Shown here one piece after another: positions 1 through 10,486 of a DNA stretch of 64,000 nt. The stretch covers positions 82,854,820 to 82,918,819 of the forward strand of contig OX104129.1 of the NCBI GenBank assembly GCA_944470555.2, in the 5' to 3' direction. Within the stretch, counting starts at the first letter, position 1. Each line of letters opens with the position of its first letter. The notes under the pieces are model-generated. The model searched no databases. It was not told the origin of the DNA and worked only from the letters and a program-made list of their open reading frames with translations. Source of the DNA: Heterobilharzia americana (taxonomy: Eukaryota > Platyhelminthes > Trematoda > Strigeidida > Schistosomatidae). The translations under genes and the position numbers were made by a program.

Positions 1-127
1 CACGACCTCCTCCATGTCTCCCTCGGACGTCTAACTCGTCACTTCCCATGGGGATTCCACTCGAGTACCTGGCATGACGCGTGATGTCCCCAGTTGGCCT
101 TCTCAGTGCATGCCCAATCCATCTTCA
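1..127 (-). mobile_element. RTE-B fragment (3' end of ORF), cut by window edge
   Basis: Read on the minus strand this matches the C-terminal part of the RTE-B polyprotein, which elsewhere in the window encodes the W-I-G-H-T-L-R-R and G-D-I-T-R-Q-A segments after the reverse transcriptase. The match fades near base 127. The element runs off the window start, so its 3' tail is not seen. It is a non-coding relic. Confidence 0.75.
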
Positions 128-660
128 ACAGTGTGAAACAGGTCTAAAAGCTGAACATTAAAAATTAGACCATTGAAGGTGGCTATTTACAGTATTAGCT
201 TATGTAGTGAATAAAACATTCCTGAAAAGTCGTAAGGATTTTCACTATAGTAGAATAAAACAAGTGAGATGACATAAATGATAACTATAAAAGATTCTTT
301 AAAAAGAGACTAACAGTACAGAATCTGTAGACTTCAAAGTACAAGTCGTTTAAAACAAACTAAATACGTCATTTATCATAAGTACTTCACCACTTTAAGT
401 CCCTCAGAGATATAAGATTCCAAAGTTTATTACATTCATTTCCACTAATACTGCCACTACACAGAAACACTGAACAGTTTGCCAAAAAAAACCAAGCTTG
501 ACCTTGATTTCATTAGTTTCACCGTATTCAAAGTAACTTATAAGTAATCAAGTCTAGCACAAATTTCAAGCTTGAGTTTGATTGGTAGGATTTGGTCTGC
601 ACTCAGGTCTAGACAAGTGATCAATAAATGCATGTAACTCATTGCTTCAGGAGGTCAGTC
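128..660. other. AT-rich sequence, nothing recognised
   Basis: No ORF, tRNA-like box or known repeat of this window was recognised between the RTE-B fragment and the tRNA-like repeat at 661. Confidence 0.5.
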
Positions 661-800
661 ATGGCCTGAATAGCTCAGTGGTAAAGTTGCTGGCATTGAC
701 AAACGGGTGAGGCTTGTTTGAATTTGATGTGGGACATCAATTCTGTCGAGGTTGCAAATACGTATTACTGAAGAGTGTCAACAAGGACGTAACCGAGATC
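661..800 (+). repeat. tRNA-derived SINE-like repeat (family T)
   Basis: The stretch starts with a tRNA-like head. It has a good A-box (tagctcagtgg at about 671) and, some 40 bases on, a weak B-box (tgtttgaattt). The downstream body, with a segment reading gtcaacaagg, recurs in the copies at 49950-50115 and 50458-50620. This is the layout of a Pol III-driven SINE. Copies differ at many positions, so it is old. A functional tRNA is unlikely because the acceptor arms do not pair. Confidence 0.55.
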
Positions 801-1111
801 GAACTAATTATTTGATTTGATAGCTTTATGCCTACTATATTTAGAAATAGATCCTGTGCTGGATAAAATCCTATAGGTGATACAATGAGTAAAAGTGAAG
901 CTAAATGCTTAAGTTTGGAAAGTAAATCGCTATGCTGATGATCAGAAAACATTTCACATGTTGTAATCCTCATCGTAGCAGAAACTTGGCGATAACTAGT
1001 ATAAGCTTTTAATGAAGTAAGTCTAATGATAATCAGAATAGTAGAAAGCATTATACAGAGAGTTGTTTCAGCAATATGAAGAATGGTGACCTTAGAGAAA
1101 AACTGAAACGT

Positions 1112-1478
1112 ATTGAGAAGATGGAGAATATCATCAACTTGCAATGTATTAACACTATGCATTGTGAACAATCTGATCACACTTTAATCCTAACTGAGCA
1201 AGGTCAGTTAAGCCAATACCACTATAGTTAAGAAAGATAATAAGGCCAGAATGAAAAACGAGAGTGGAAAACAAGGTCAGATCACCACCACCAGTATGAA
1301 CTGAATACTACTAGGATCACTTTAGTGTAAGTACAAACTACTTTTCGATTGCCTACGAGGAAAGGGGAGTTTAATATCTGGATAGCAAGTGCTTCATCCT
1401 TGAGTATATCTCTACATGGCAATGTGATATACACATATTTTTAGAGACAGAATATTGATAAACCAGTGTCAATGTCCT
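1112..1478 (-). repeat. PLE-1 left inverted arm
   Basis: This arm is the reverse complement of 2627-3140, apart from a MITE inserted in the right-hand arm. Shared landmarks are the segments atatctctacatggcaatg and ctctcgtttttcattctgg read on opposite strands. The arms flank a Penelope-type RT remnant, which is how Penelope-like elements with inverted pseudo-LTRs are arranged. The minus-strand ORF over 737-1180 is not judged to be a gene. Confidence 0.7.
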
Positions 1479-1686
1479 ACCGACTTATATGGTTAGCAAA
1501 TGTTTCGATAAGATGAAATATTCGTCTGCGACCAGAACGGTAATGGCTCTCTTCATATCAGTTATATGATCAATTTCTATAATGTGTTTGCGATGGATAA
1601 TGTAATACGTCTGTCCCATGAACCTATCAAAACATATAAAGCTAATAATCCACTTAGTCCAATAATGTATATATGTCAGTTACAAC

Positions 1687-1824
1687 TAACTTCAAAGGAC
1701 ACCTTAGCAACTTCTGAAATAACCGATCAGCTCTCATTGTTTAGTCAAAAATCACTTTTCCAGTCAAAATAGAGAAACCTGATTGGTAGTTTCAGTGGTT
1801 AATGGGGTAGGCTTTAGAGTAACT
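1687..1824. mobile_element. MITE-like palindromic element, copy 1
   Basis: The ends are imperfect inverted repeats: cttcaaaggacaccttagcaa at the left, and at the right the complement of a similar sequence running into taactctaaagcc. The interior keeps gattggt and cttttcc blocks found in the copies at 2744, 26524 and 26903. There is no coding capacity. It lies inside the coding part of PLE-1, so it inserted later or came with it. Confidence 0.55.
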
Positions 1825-1918
1825 CCTAGGTCATGCATACATAAACTACCAAAATAGTTGACAAAAACTTTGAGTCTTATAAGAAGTCAAGTTTTCCTTG
1901 AAAGGTATTTCTGAACTT

Positions 1919-2620
1919 GTTGACCGATTCAATTATAGTAATATCAGGGATAAGACTGTGTACTCTTTTGATGTGAATTCCTTATTCATTAATGTACTAT
2001 TAATCAAGACTATTGATATTCCCAGTGAATAAATATCTTCCAGAAATCTTTTACTCCACATTTCTCTTACAACTCTCAAAGACATCACTGTCATGTACTG
2101 ATAACGTTCAGTTCCAATTCGAAGGTGATTTGTTTCAACGAATTGGTGTTATCATAGTTAGTGAGATAGGTCCTCTGCCGGGTGATATGTATATGTCATA
2201 CGTCGAAGACTTGGCCAAAAAACTGATTGGAAACGTTTGCTTTTATAAGAGATATGTAGACGACATTATTGTTACTAGTGAAGAACTTGAAAAGGCAATG
2301 TACTTATTACATAAAATGGATAATACACAAAGCCACATTAGCCTAACTTACAAAGAAGAAATAAATGACAAAGTATCATTTTTACACAAACTGATTAGTA
2401 GAAGAGAAGATGGTTCGATCAGAGGTTCTATCCACAGGAAGCTGACTTAGACAAGATCATACCTTAGTTCCCATAGTTACTCTCCAGTTCAATACAAATA
2501 CATAAAAGAAATAAACGGGAAATTCCTGAGAAATGCATTATTCCAAAACGGATATCCATTTAAATGTATCAACAGGTGTCAAATCAGTAGGAAAATAAGA
2601 CTACTTTGTCAGTACTGTAT
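1919..2620 (+). pseudogene. Penelope-like element reverse transcriptase remnant
   Basis: About 1919-2030 encodes Y-S-F-D-V-N-S-L-F-I-N-V, the RT motif A form typical of Penelope-like elements. The longest open piece is 2013-2450 (145 aa). It holds a decayed motif B (S-E-I-G-P-L-P-G-D-M-Y-M) and an intact catalytic box, R-Y-V-D-D-I-I-V, at about residue 85, followed by S-H-I-S-L-T, D-K-V-S-F-L and R-R-E-D-G-S-I. After 2450 the thumb region continues with shifts, for example S-P-V-Q-Y-K. Stops, a MITE upstream and missing N- and C-terminal parts show it is dead. The function by family would be reverse transcription for target-primed insertion. Confidence 0.85.
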
Positions 2621-2626
2621 CCTTTA

Positions 2627-3140
2627 AACAATGTGTATATCACATTGCCATGTAGAGATATACTCAAGCATGAAGCACTTGCTATCCATGTACTGAACTC
2701 CCCTTTCCCCGTAGGCAATCAAATAGTTTTTACTTACACTAAACGAGTGACTTTTAAAGGGTACCCTAGCAACAACTGAAATGATCAATTAGGTTTCTGC
2801 ATTTCTGCTGAAAGGTCAGATTTTCATAAAGTAGAGAAATCTGATTGGTTATTTCCGCCATTCCTAGGGTGGCCATTAAATTCACCCCACTAAAATAACA
2901 CTTGTAATATTCACTTCAACTATTCAGACTACTGGTGGCGGTGATCTGACCTTGTTTTCCACTATCGTTTTTCATTCTGGCCTGATTATCTTTCTTAACT
3001 ATAGTGGTATTGGCTTAACTGACCTCGCTCAGTTCAGTTCTAAATAAATTATCCGATAGGATTAGAGTGTGATCAGATTGTTCAGAATGCATAGTGTTAA
3101 TACATTGCAAGTTGACGATATTCTCCACCTTCTCACTACA
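2627..3140 (+). repeat. PLE-1 right inverted arm (interrupted by a MITE)
   Basis: Inverted relative to 1112-1478. The extra 145 bases at 2744-2888 absent from the left arm are a MITE-like insertion with 7-bp flanking repeats. Without it the two arms run in parallel for about 370 bases. Confidence 0.7.
2744..2888. mobile_element. MITE-like palindromic element, copy 2, with target duplication
   Basis: The left end reads cgagtgacttttaaagg and the right end is its imperfect inverted complement (ggccattaaattcacccc). It is bounded by cactaaa at 2737-2743 and 2888-2894. The left PLE-1 arm shows the corresponding uninterrupted site, so an insertion is directly supported. No ORF is present. Confidence 0.7.
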
Positions 3141-3221
3141 CTATCTAAAGTAGAAATATCAGACGACATAATTTGTATAGTGCACATTCAGTAATGCCAA
3201 TGTAACAACATTTCAGCCAAT

Positions 3222-4931
3222 CTAAAAATCAAATGGACTACATCTCAATGTGAAGAAAGTGGATACACAGTCAGCCTACTTGACACTAGGTGAAGAAGAG
3301 GAGCAGATGTAGGTTAACACCACTCACTATCTAGTGCAAGGAACCTACCTTCAAAATCAAGTTGAAAGCCTCCAAGGAAGCTGGTGATAGACCACAGTTC
3401 AAGTACTACACTCGGAAACTGAAGTATGAAACTACAAAGGAGATCTTCACGTCAGCCACGCATCAAGACAAAATGGGAGACATCAAGGAACATCCCTCAA
3501 GAAACCTGTGTGGATGAACACTGAAACTCTTTGAAAGAGATGTGGAAAGAAACCTGCACAACCATTTCAGGAAGGAAGAAGAAACAGACAAGACAAGCAA
3601 TGGATCTCAGTGCATACAGGGAAGCTGATAGAGCGAGCAGGGAGAGGAACATGGTGATGGTGATGGTGATGGTGAAGCAGAAGATAAACCAGTACAGGCA
3701 AGGATGCTCAACGACAAGACGAACTGAGTACAATGTATAAAACACTACACTGGACAAAGAAGTGAAGAAGAGTGCATGCACGCAAAGACAAAAGACACTT
3801 CCACAACACACTGGCAAGTGAAGCAGAACACGCTGCACGCTGCAGGCTGCAGGCTGTAGGTAAGAGAGACAGAGACCTGACAACATTGTATCAAATAACC
3901 AGGTTGCTATCTGAGAGGGAAGAGATCAACACAGACGAAACCAATAAAAGATGATGACGGAAATTTAATTACGAGAGAAGAGAAATAAAGGAAACAATGA
4001 GCCGACCACTTCAAGAAGCTCTGGAATCGACCACCATCACCACCTGCACTTCGTCCACAAATACCACCTACAGCCCACCCACGGAACCACAAGTGAACAT
4101 GAATCCTCCAACGAAAATGGAAGTCCTGAAGGCCATAAAGCTACTGAAATGTGGGAAAGCAACAGGATCAGATGGGATCCCACCAGAAGCAGTGAAAACA
4201 GACGCGGACAGAGGACAACAGCGGACATGCTCACACCACACCACTATTGCAGAAGGTGTGGAAGGAAGAGAAGGTACCTGCTGGTGGATTGGAAGAATGG
4301 TTACCTTGTCAAACTGGTGAAGAAGGGGTACCTCAGTGTTTGCAACAACTGGCGCCGAATCACTCTCCTGTCCACCCAAAGCAAGTAAAATATTAAGCCG
4401 CATCATCCTGGAGAGACTAAAGCATGCACAGGACTCAACACTACGACCGGAACAGGCGGGCTTCAGGAAGTACAAATCATGTGCAGACCAAATTGCAAAG
4501 CTATGCCACGCATCAACACAGAACAGAGTATAGAAGGGCAGTCAACTCAACTCTATCTCAACTTCATCGACTTTGAAAAGGCCTTTGACAGCGTCGATCG
4601 AGAGGTTATTTGGAAACTGCTTTATTACTACGGAGTACCACAAACCTTTATCAGCCTCATTCAACAACTGTATGAAGACTCCACATGCCAGCCAAGTAAT
4701 TCACAATGGGTTGTTCAGTGATGCGTTTGACGTAAAGACAGAAAGGTGTAAGACAAAGCTCTCTACTTTAATGACCGATGATCTTCCTACTTGTAGTGGA
4801 CTGGAATGGATCATGCAACAAACTGTAAGGAGCGACAAGTCAAGGATACGCTGGACCGGGAAAAGATACTAGAAGATTTGGATTTCGCTCTATGTTCCAC
4901 TAGGAACCCAAGGGAAAAATAAATAATAATA
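3222..4931 (+). mobile_element. RTE-B copy 2 with large internal deletion
   Basis: Non-LTR retrotransposon of the RTE type. Sequence from 3222 to about 4300 is almost the same as 28505-29600. It starts between the endonuclease and RT domains (K-L-K-Y-E-T-T-K-E-I-F-T-S at about 3420), continues through the RT fingers (P-P-T-K-M-E-V-L-K-A-I-K-L-L-K-C-G-K at about 4107) and motif A (F-I-D-F-E-K-A-F-D-S-V-D at about 4563), and reaches the D-L-D-F segment near 4880. There it jumps directly to the last bases of the element (gttccactaggaaccca) and the tail aaataaataataat. Everything encoding the catalytic box and C-terminus is deleted. Frameshifts are frequent. Confidence 0.85.
4479..4721 (+). pseudogene. 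RTE-B reverse transcriptase fragment (motif A region)
   Basis: This open stretch encodes Y-L-N-F-I-D-F-E-K-A-F-D-S-V-D-R-E-V, the RT motif A with its first catalytic Asp, then Y-G-V-P-Q-T-F-I-S-L-I. It is part of RTE-B copy 2 and is closed by a stop where consensus copies read on into G-K-L-S-D-A-F-E-V. There is no start context of its own, so it is a surviving piece of a longer polyprotein. Confidence 0.75.
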
Positions 4932-6005
4932 TGCTTATCCTCAACACATCTATTTCTAGTCCTAACGTTATGGTTGTCTTCCGCTTACAAGTACAATTTT
5001 GATTGTTTTAATCTATTGTCTAACAGAAAGAGCGACTGTATATTAATGTTCTCTAACTCACAAGGTATGCTTCATATTGTATTCTTTTCTATCTGTTTAT
5101 ATTCTTCTGTTTTCGACTGCATAATTCAGATTATGCTTATACGTACACTGATATTTATGTTTAGAATGCGGTTATGACTTTTTTTTATTCTCAATGTTTT
5201 ATAAATTTATCGGTAGTCGTATTTTATTTGCAAGTAGTGTAACCTTTCTTCCTTTAGCTGTATTCTTCACTCAACTTAGAAGAAATGATGTTTATGATAG
5301 TTGCAGTTTACCATTGTATAAAACAATTTTGTGGTACTTCAAATGCGTGTTTCTCTCCCTAATTCTATTCCATAGATAGTTTTTTCCATTCAAACTTGAA
5401 CCACCTGGCCTGAATGCTCCATTCTTACCTTCCTTTAATCTTATATACACATACGTATATTATAATAAATGTTTCTTCTCGACTTATTAAGTTTTTCCAT
5501 ATGTTTTTCGCTAAGAAATTATATATTCAGGCGTATATATATAAGTAAACATGTGTGAACTTACAATATTTATGCAGAAATGTTGAAAAACTGGAGAAAT
5601 AACAAGCTAAGTGACCTTTGAGATGATATTCTTATTGAGTTTATGTCCACTATACGATCAGCTGGAAATTATGTTTAACAAAAGCACTTGTTCATTTCGT
5701 ATCTATGAGAGTCGAGCTTTAGTTTTAATAATAGCCCATTAGAACATCGGTGTCTTCTGAAGAGTAGGGAACACTTTCTATGGTTTTCAATTCATTTTAA
5801 GAGACACAAAATTAGCACTTCTGATTTTTTAGCTCAAATAACTGAGTCATCTTAAGCAACCGTGCCAGAACAAGACCATTAGTGCTGAAATTCTAGTATC
5901 ATACTGACTGTTTCTGAAATGACTTATCATTCATTTCAGTGTAATTGCTTTCCTCATTCAAACTTCTCTCTATTCCTAGCTACCAAGTATTCTTCTTACA
6001 TATTA
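4932..6005. other. AT-rich sequence, nothing recognised
   Basis: Several short ORFs (for example at 4974-5177 and 5194-5379) are rich in Leu, Phe and Ile codons as expected from AT-rich DNA and show no domain. No repeat of this window was recognised. Confidence 0.5.
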
Positions 6006-6212
6006 ATGATGAGCAGTAGCTAGCAGTGAAATCAAGGATAAGCATTTCTTCCTATTTAGGACTCGTCAGCTGGATGTACCTGCCACCCAGTGAGTGAAGT
6101 TGTTCCCACCGGGTTTCGGACTTGGCAACAATCACTTCAAACGCCAGAGCGTTATCCACTACATCACCAAGCCACGATAGCCACTTCTTGTGCGATGGGT
6201 ACAGGTATAGTG
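6006..6212 (-). repeat. Sm-alpha-type hammerhead SINE, decayed copy
   Basis: Read on the minus strand: a tRNA-like head (ggtgatgtagtggataacgc near 6160), the linker ggtgggaacaac, and a hammerhead region at about 6020-6080 with core CTGACGA, loop TCCTAAATAGGA and GAAA. Position 7 of the hammerhead core is free, so CTGACGA fits. The pair closing stem II is lost (G opposite A) and stems I and III have mismatches, so self-cleavage is doubtful. Schistosome Sm-alpha elements have this tRNA-like plus ribozyme layout. Confidence 0.8.
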
Positions 6213-6242
6213 TTACTGCTTGTATTACACCGTCATTCCTCT

Positions 6243-7064
6243 TACAGCCGTCATTATTATTACATTATTATTAGTCCCTTGGGTTCCTAATGGAACACAC
6301 CACTTCAGTAGCACGTCTCCACTCAACTCTCTTCTCTGAAATCTTCAAAACCTGGCGACACCACTGCCCACAAACTCTCATTTCCTCCTCACACGATCTC
6401 CTCCATGTCACCCTCAACTCCCATGCACAACTCGTCGTTTCCCATCTGGGTTACACTCGAGTGACTGGCCTGACGCGTGATGTCTCCAGTCGGCCTTCTC
6501 AGTGTTTGCCCAATCCAATCCATCTCCACTTCCTGCTACTGCATATTTGTTGGGTGATAGATTCTTGGTTGGTTGGTTGCCAGCCAGCCAGCCAGAGTTC
6601 CTTGTTGCTTATTCTTGTTATTCTGACCATCTGATCTTGAGTATCGAGCCAGCGTAGGCTGCAGTTGTCGATGAATGTATGTAGTTTGTTGGAAATCCGT
6701 TTCGTAACGCTCCAGGTCTCTCAACCATCACACAGAAGCACTGACTTGACTGGTGTTGGTGTTGAAAATCGGGATGTTGTTCCACATGCTGAGTGCAGTG
6801 CAGAAGATCTCCACACTGGTTTCAGGTAAATGAAATCCTGTCTTGCTGTCTTTCCGATTCTGAATTTGACATCCTCGTGTGTGCCTGTGCTGCCTGTAGT
6901 GTAAACAGTACTTCCTAGGAGGGTGGGTGAAAGAGGCTACCTCCTTCAAGTTTCTCCAGTTCATGCTGATTGGAGCTTGTTGTTGTTGTTGGTGTTGGTT
7001 GGGTATCATCATCACTTCTGTCTTCTCTTTATTTACTTAAAGTCCCGTCTTCGTTGCCCTGCCC
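6243..7064 (-). mobile_element. RTE-B copy 3, 5'-truncated
   Basis: The minus strand carries the C-terminal third of the RTE-B polyprotein: K-T-E-V-M-x-I-P-N-Q-H-Q-Q-Q-Q-Q at about 6990, the R-N-L-K-E-V segment at about 6950, and the end R-N-P-R-D near 6270. It is followed on that strand by a TAATAATAATG-like tail. It breaks at its 5' side near 7064. Stops and frameshifts abound. Confidence 0.85.
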
Positions 7065-7294
7065 AGCCTTTGTACGAATACATAGTGAACGAAATAATAA
7101 CAGTAATACGAATATGAAAAAATTGACAGTATGAGTAGAAAGGAGTTCAAAGTCCTCATTATGTTACCACATAAGGAATGAACGCCAGAAACTTTACTTA
7201 GTATTGTCAAAAGGAATTTGGTGCCATTCAAACCTACAAACTCACTCGGTTTAAGGATCCAATAAAACCAATTCAGCGCAATAATCTAATCTAC

Positions 7295-8270
7295 CAAATT
7301 TCAAGTACATTGGTCAAACTAGCCGGTAGGATTCAATTAGAATAGCAGAACATAGGAAATTAGCTAAATATAGAACGATAGATCCCAATAGGATCAATAA
7401 TCTAGAAAAGATTTCGGCTATTGCAATCCATGCATTAACACACAACCACACAATCGAGTCGGATAAAACCACTGTGCTTAATCTCAATATAACTAGGTGG
7501 AGAGAGATGGGAATTGCTTACTGAATGTTTGTTCATCGAATCAACACTCAACATATATAGCAGGAAGGATGCAACACCCATACCAGAGATATAAAAAATT
7601 TTACTACCTCCATATTATATTTATTTGACTTATAACACACTGTGATACAGTATTATTTATTTGGTAACATTTCCAGCATAAGTTATCATTGCTGATAATC
7701 ATATCAGTGTAATCAGACTACTTTCAACATCTGATTTTTATAGTCCTGTCACCTCATATGGTTTGTTTTTGTTGGAAGTAACATTTTCATATCTGTGGTA
7801 TAGGTGTTGCTTCATTTCTACCACATGTGTTGGCTGGGTGTTGATTTGATGAACAAAGATTAAGTAATCAATCCCCATCTCTCCCCACCTAGTTATATTG
7901 AACTTAAGTACAGTGGTTTTATTCCACTCGATTATGTGTTAATGCATGGAATACAATAACCGGATTTTCTTTAAGATTATTGATCTTTTTGGTGTCTGTC
8001 ATTCTATATTTAGCTTAATTCCTTTGTGCCGGTAATCCCACTGAATCCAATCGGCTTGCCTGACCAATGTACTTAACCTCGTAGCCATTATATGGAATTT
8101 TACTATCACTAATAACAAAGAATATAAAGTGACAGGACTAACGAAATCAGATGTTGACAGTGGTGTGATTACATTGATATGATTGTGAGCAATAATTTAT
8201 ACTGGTAACGTCATCAAATAAATAATACAGTATCACTGTGTATTATAGATCAAATTAGATAAAATTTTAC
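7295..8270. mobile_element. PLE-2 relic with inverted arms and GIY-YIG remnant
   Basis: Plus-strand 7295-7600 encodes a decayed GIY-YIG endonuclease tail (K-Y-I-G-Q-T-like start, then A-E-H-R-K-L-A-K-Y, A-L-T-H-N-H-T-I and L-N-I-T-R-W-R-E). The same block recurs inverted at about 7760-8095. The outer piece 7619-7760 is in turn the inverted match of 8110-8270. So one element end is present in three alternating orientations. This fits a Penelope-like element with inverted pseudo-LTR arms. No frame is intact. Confidence 0.7.
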
Positions 8271-8282
8271 TGGAGCTTAAGA

Positions 8283-8835
8283 AGATGCCAAGGTGTGAAT
8301 ACATTCGAGCCAATGCCATCGAACTTCAGCGACTTCACCAAGGCTCCTCAACCATCGATTCCTATCATCTTGGAGACACCAGCCCAGCAGTCTAAATCTC
8401 CCCTCACCTCTCAGACAAACAGTCAGAGATTTCAACAACTGGTGCGGCGTTTTGGTCTGGCCACCCTGTACCGTCTACCAATCTAATACAACTTTTGGCA
8501 TGCAAGAATGAGGTAGAGAGTGATTCGGCATACGTAGTACATATCTAATCTATCTCAGTCGACTAACGTTCACAATCTGATAAATCGACCTGCCGGTCTT
8601 GTGTCCTACCTTTCGTGTCACCTCAACGTTGCTCACGCTGTGGTTTCACCATACGATAGTAACACCACGGAGGTCTCCGTGATTAATACCCTATGACCGC
8701 CTTATGTCTTCTCCTGTCAGCGGCAATGTTTCACAGCCGTATAGCAGGACAGAACAGACTGCAGAGCAGCATACTCATCCTTCAACAGATAGTCAAATGT
8801 CTCGCCAGTATCACAGATGACGTAGGTTGGTTCTT
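8283..8835 (-). mobile_element. RTE-A-related fragment C1
   Basis: The plus-strand text runs parallel to 36385-36900, the region encoding the RTE-A C-terminus. Shared blocks include acagtcagagatttcaacaa against acagtcagagacttcataca, and tggtttcaccatacgatagt, and gcggcaatgtttcacagccgtat. It therefore encodes, on the minus strand, a degenerate version of the segment after RT (H-R-L-R-W-L-G-H-V-L-R-M in RTE-A). Divergence is high, so this is an older relative. Confidence 0.65.
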
Positions 8836-9334
8836 CTGTGTACCAAAAACTAGATGAAATACCACACGTAAGACAAAGTGGTATCCGACGGATAATTTCG
8901 AAAGCAATATTATTACATACTAAAAGACAACCATAGAATATCATTATCTAACCATGTCACTGTTGAAGCACTAGTCACTGATCCAAACATACCATAGGAA
9001 GGCTGATATATTTCCTAGATGACTACACACTTGTAGGTGATATAATCTGTGAGAACAGGACTTACTAGGTGAATGTCTGACGCTTAATCTAATTGTTCAC
9101 ATCTCCCACCAGAAGCCGGAAAGTTATCAGTCCAGTCTTTTCATGATCGAGTTTCACCATTCTAAAGAAAAAGAGTTTTTGAATTGCTCTTCAGCTGTGC
9201 TACCTTTTCTCAAACAAATATTGCGCACTGTGTAAATAAACTATAAAATAAGCATTCAATCACTCGGAATAACTTTTCAACGCTACATACCACCAATGTA
9301 TTTGATATACAAGCTAACTGTAGACCATTATATG
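8836..9334. other. no recognisable feature
   Basis: Possible further decay of the RTE-A-related fragment may extend to about 8990, but no motif could be placed. The rest is unassigned. Confidence 0.4.
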
Positions 9335-9640
9335 GGTTGTTTCGTATGGTGGTTACAATATATAGATGATGATATATCGATTATTTATGAGCACTTCTCA
9401 ATTACATAATACAACAATGAAAGTAGATCGGAGATGTAGAGAGTTATGCAATATGACTTAAGTTTCGAAGAATTAACTCACGAGAAGAGACAGAATTTCC
9501 AGTTCGCTTCACATATTCCTTTGATTTTCATTGTAGCAAGAGAATACCGTCCACAGTTATAAGAAAATACGTTTCACCCGAATTGTATAAAGGTAGAAGG
9601 AAAGTTATTGAAAGTCTTATCGTTTCACTTCATACAAACA
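9335..9640 (+). pseudogene. possible PLE-like RT motif C remnant
   Basis: One plus-strand frame reads F-V-W-W-L-Q-Y-I-D-D-D-I-S-I-I at about 9350-9395. This resembles the W-x-R-Y-V-D-D box of Penelope-like RTs. Farther on another frame has K-R-I-P-S-T-V-I-R-K, similar to the S-x-V-Y-R-K-P-T segment that follows it in PLEs. Frames change and stops intervene. The call is weak because both matches are short. Confidence 0.3.
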
Positions 9641-10486
9641 ATGACTTCAATGTTGAGTTGTAATCCTTCGAACTATCTTTGCTTTGAACTTCTGAGATTA
9701 CTTCATGGTTCGACTATTCATGAAGTGAAACCTGAGCATTGTGTGCTGTTCTCTTCACCTTGTTTGCAATATCTTTGTCTTCCTCTGTTGGATTATCCTA
9801 TCATATACTTACATTATCTCTACATTTAATTGTTCCCGGTGTTATTGTAGTTATTTCTCTAGATGACTTCAACTTTAGATTGAAACACGAACCTATTTTC
9901 AACCGATTAGCCTTCCCATCATCATACCTTATTTATTTGTTGATCAGACCGATTCTTATATCTTTTCATAAGCTACATAATTCCCATGAAGAATTAGAAA
10001 TCCCTTATGTTTTCATTCAAGTAATCTGTCTCAAATCCATGTATCAGCATGAAAATAAACACTGATATGATCATCACCGTCCACTAAATCAATGTTCTGT
10101 TAGAGTGTAGTTTTCATTTTTTTTACGCATATACACGAGTGCATCGCTTGCGAATAAATGTTTTGAGGAGAGGTCTATTCACTGAAATTTCGCCATTTAT
10201 ATTTTGTTACACAGTGTCGCTGAGAACGGCCTAATCACGTGAATGATAAACGTTACTTCTTACAGTCTGATGTTTTTTTTTACTACATTCAAGTCATCTC
10301 TTGGAAATAAATATTCTAGTCATTTTTAATTCATAATCTATAAGAATTACTGAATCGACATGGCTTCATTTTACACTGACATTTCAAACACAGACAGATA
10401 GATTGAGACAAAATTAACGCAAAAACTCGAAGTGGACAGAAATGTATGAGTGAGAAAACAGTTTTTTACATAAACCTTTGACCAAG
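9641..10486. other. no recognisable feature
   Basis: It holds two overlapping hydrophobic ORFs at 9608-9829 and 9739-10065. Neither has a domain or a plausible gene context. No repeat of this window was seen here. Confidence 0.45.

Noticed and set aside
737..1180. 147-residue minus-strand ORF as a membrane protein
   Set aside because: Part of it lies in the PLE-1 inverted arm, it has no recognisable domain, and the composition is that of AT-rich DNA.
3497..3886. Cys/Leu-rich minus-strand ORF, repeated at 28767-29171
   Set aside because: Antisense shadow of the RTE-B EN-RT linker; it recurs only because the element recurs.
9739..10065. 108-residue ORF
   Set aside because: Composition typical of AT-rich DNA and no homologous motif seen.
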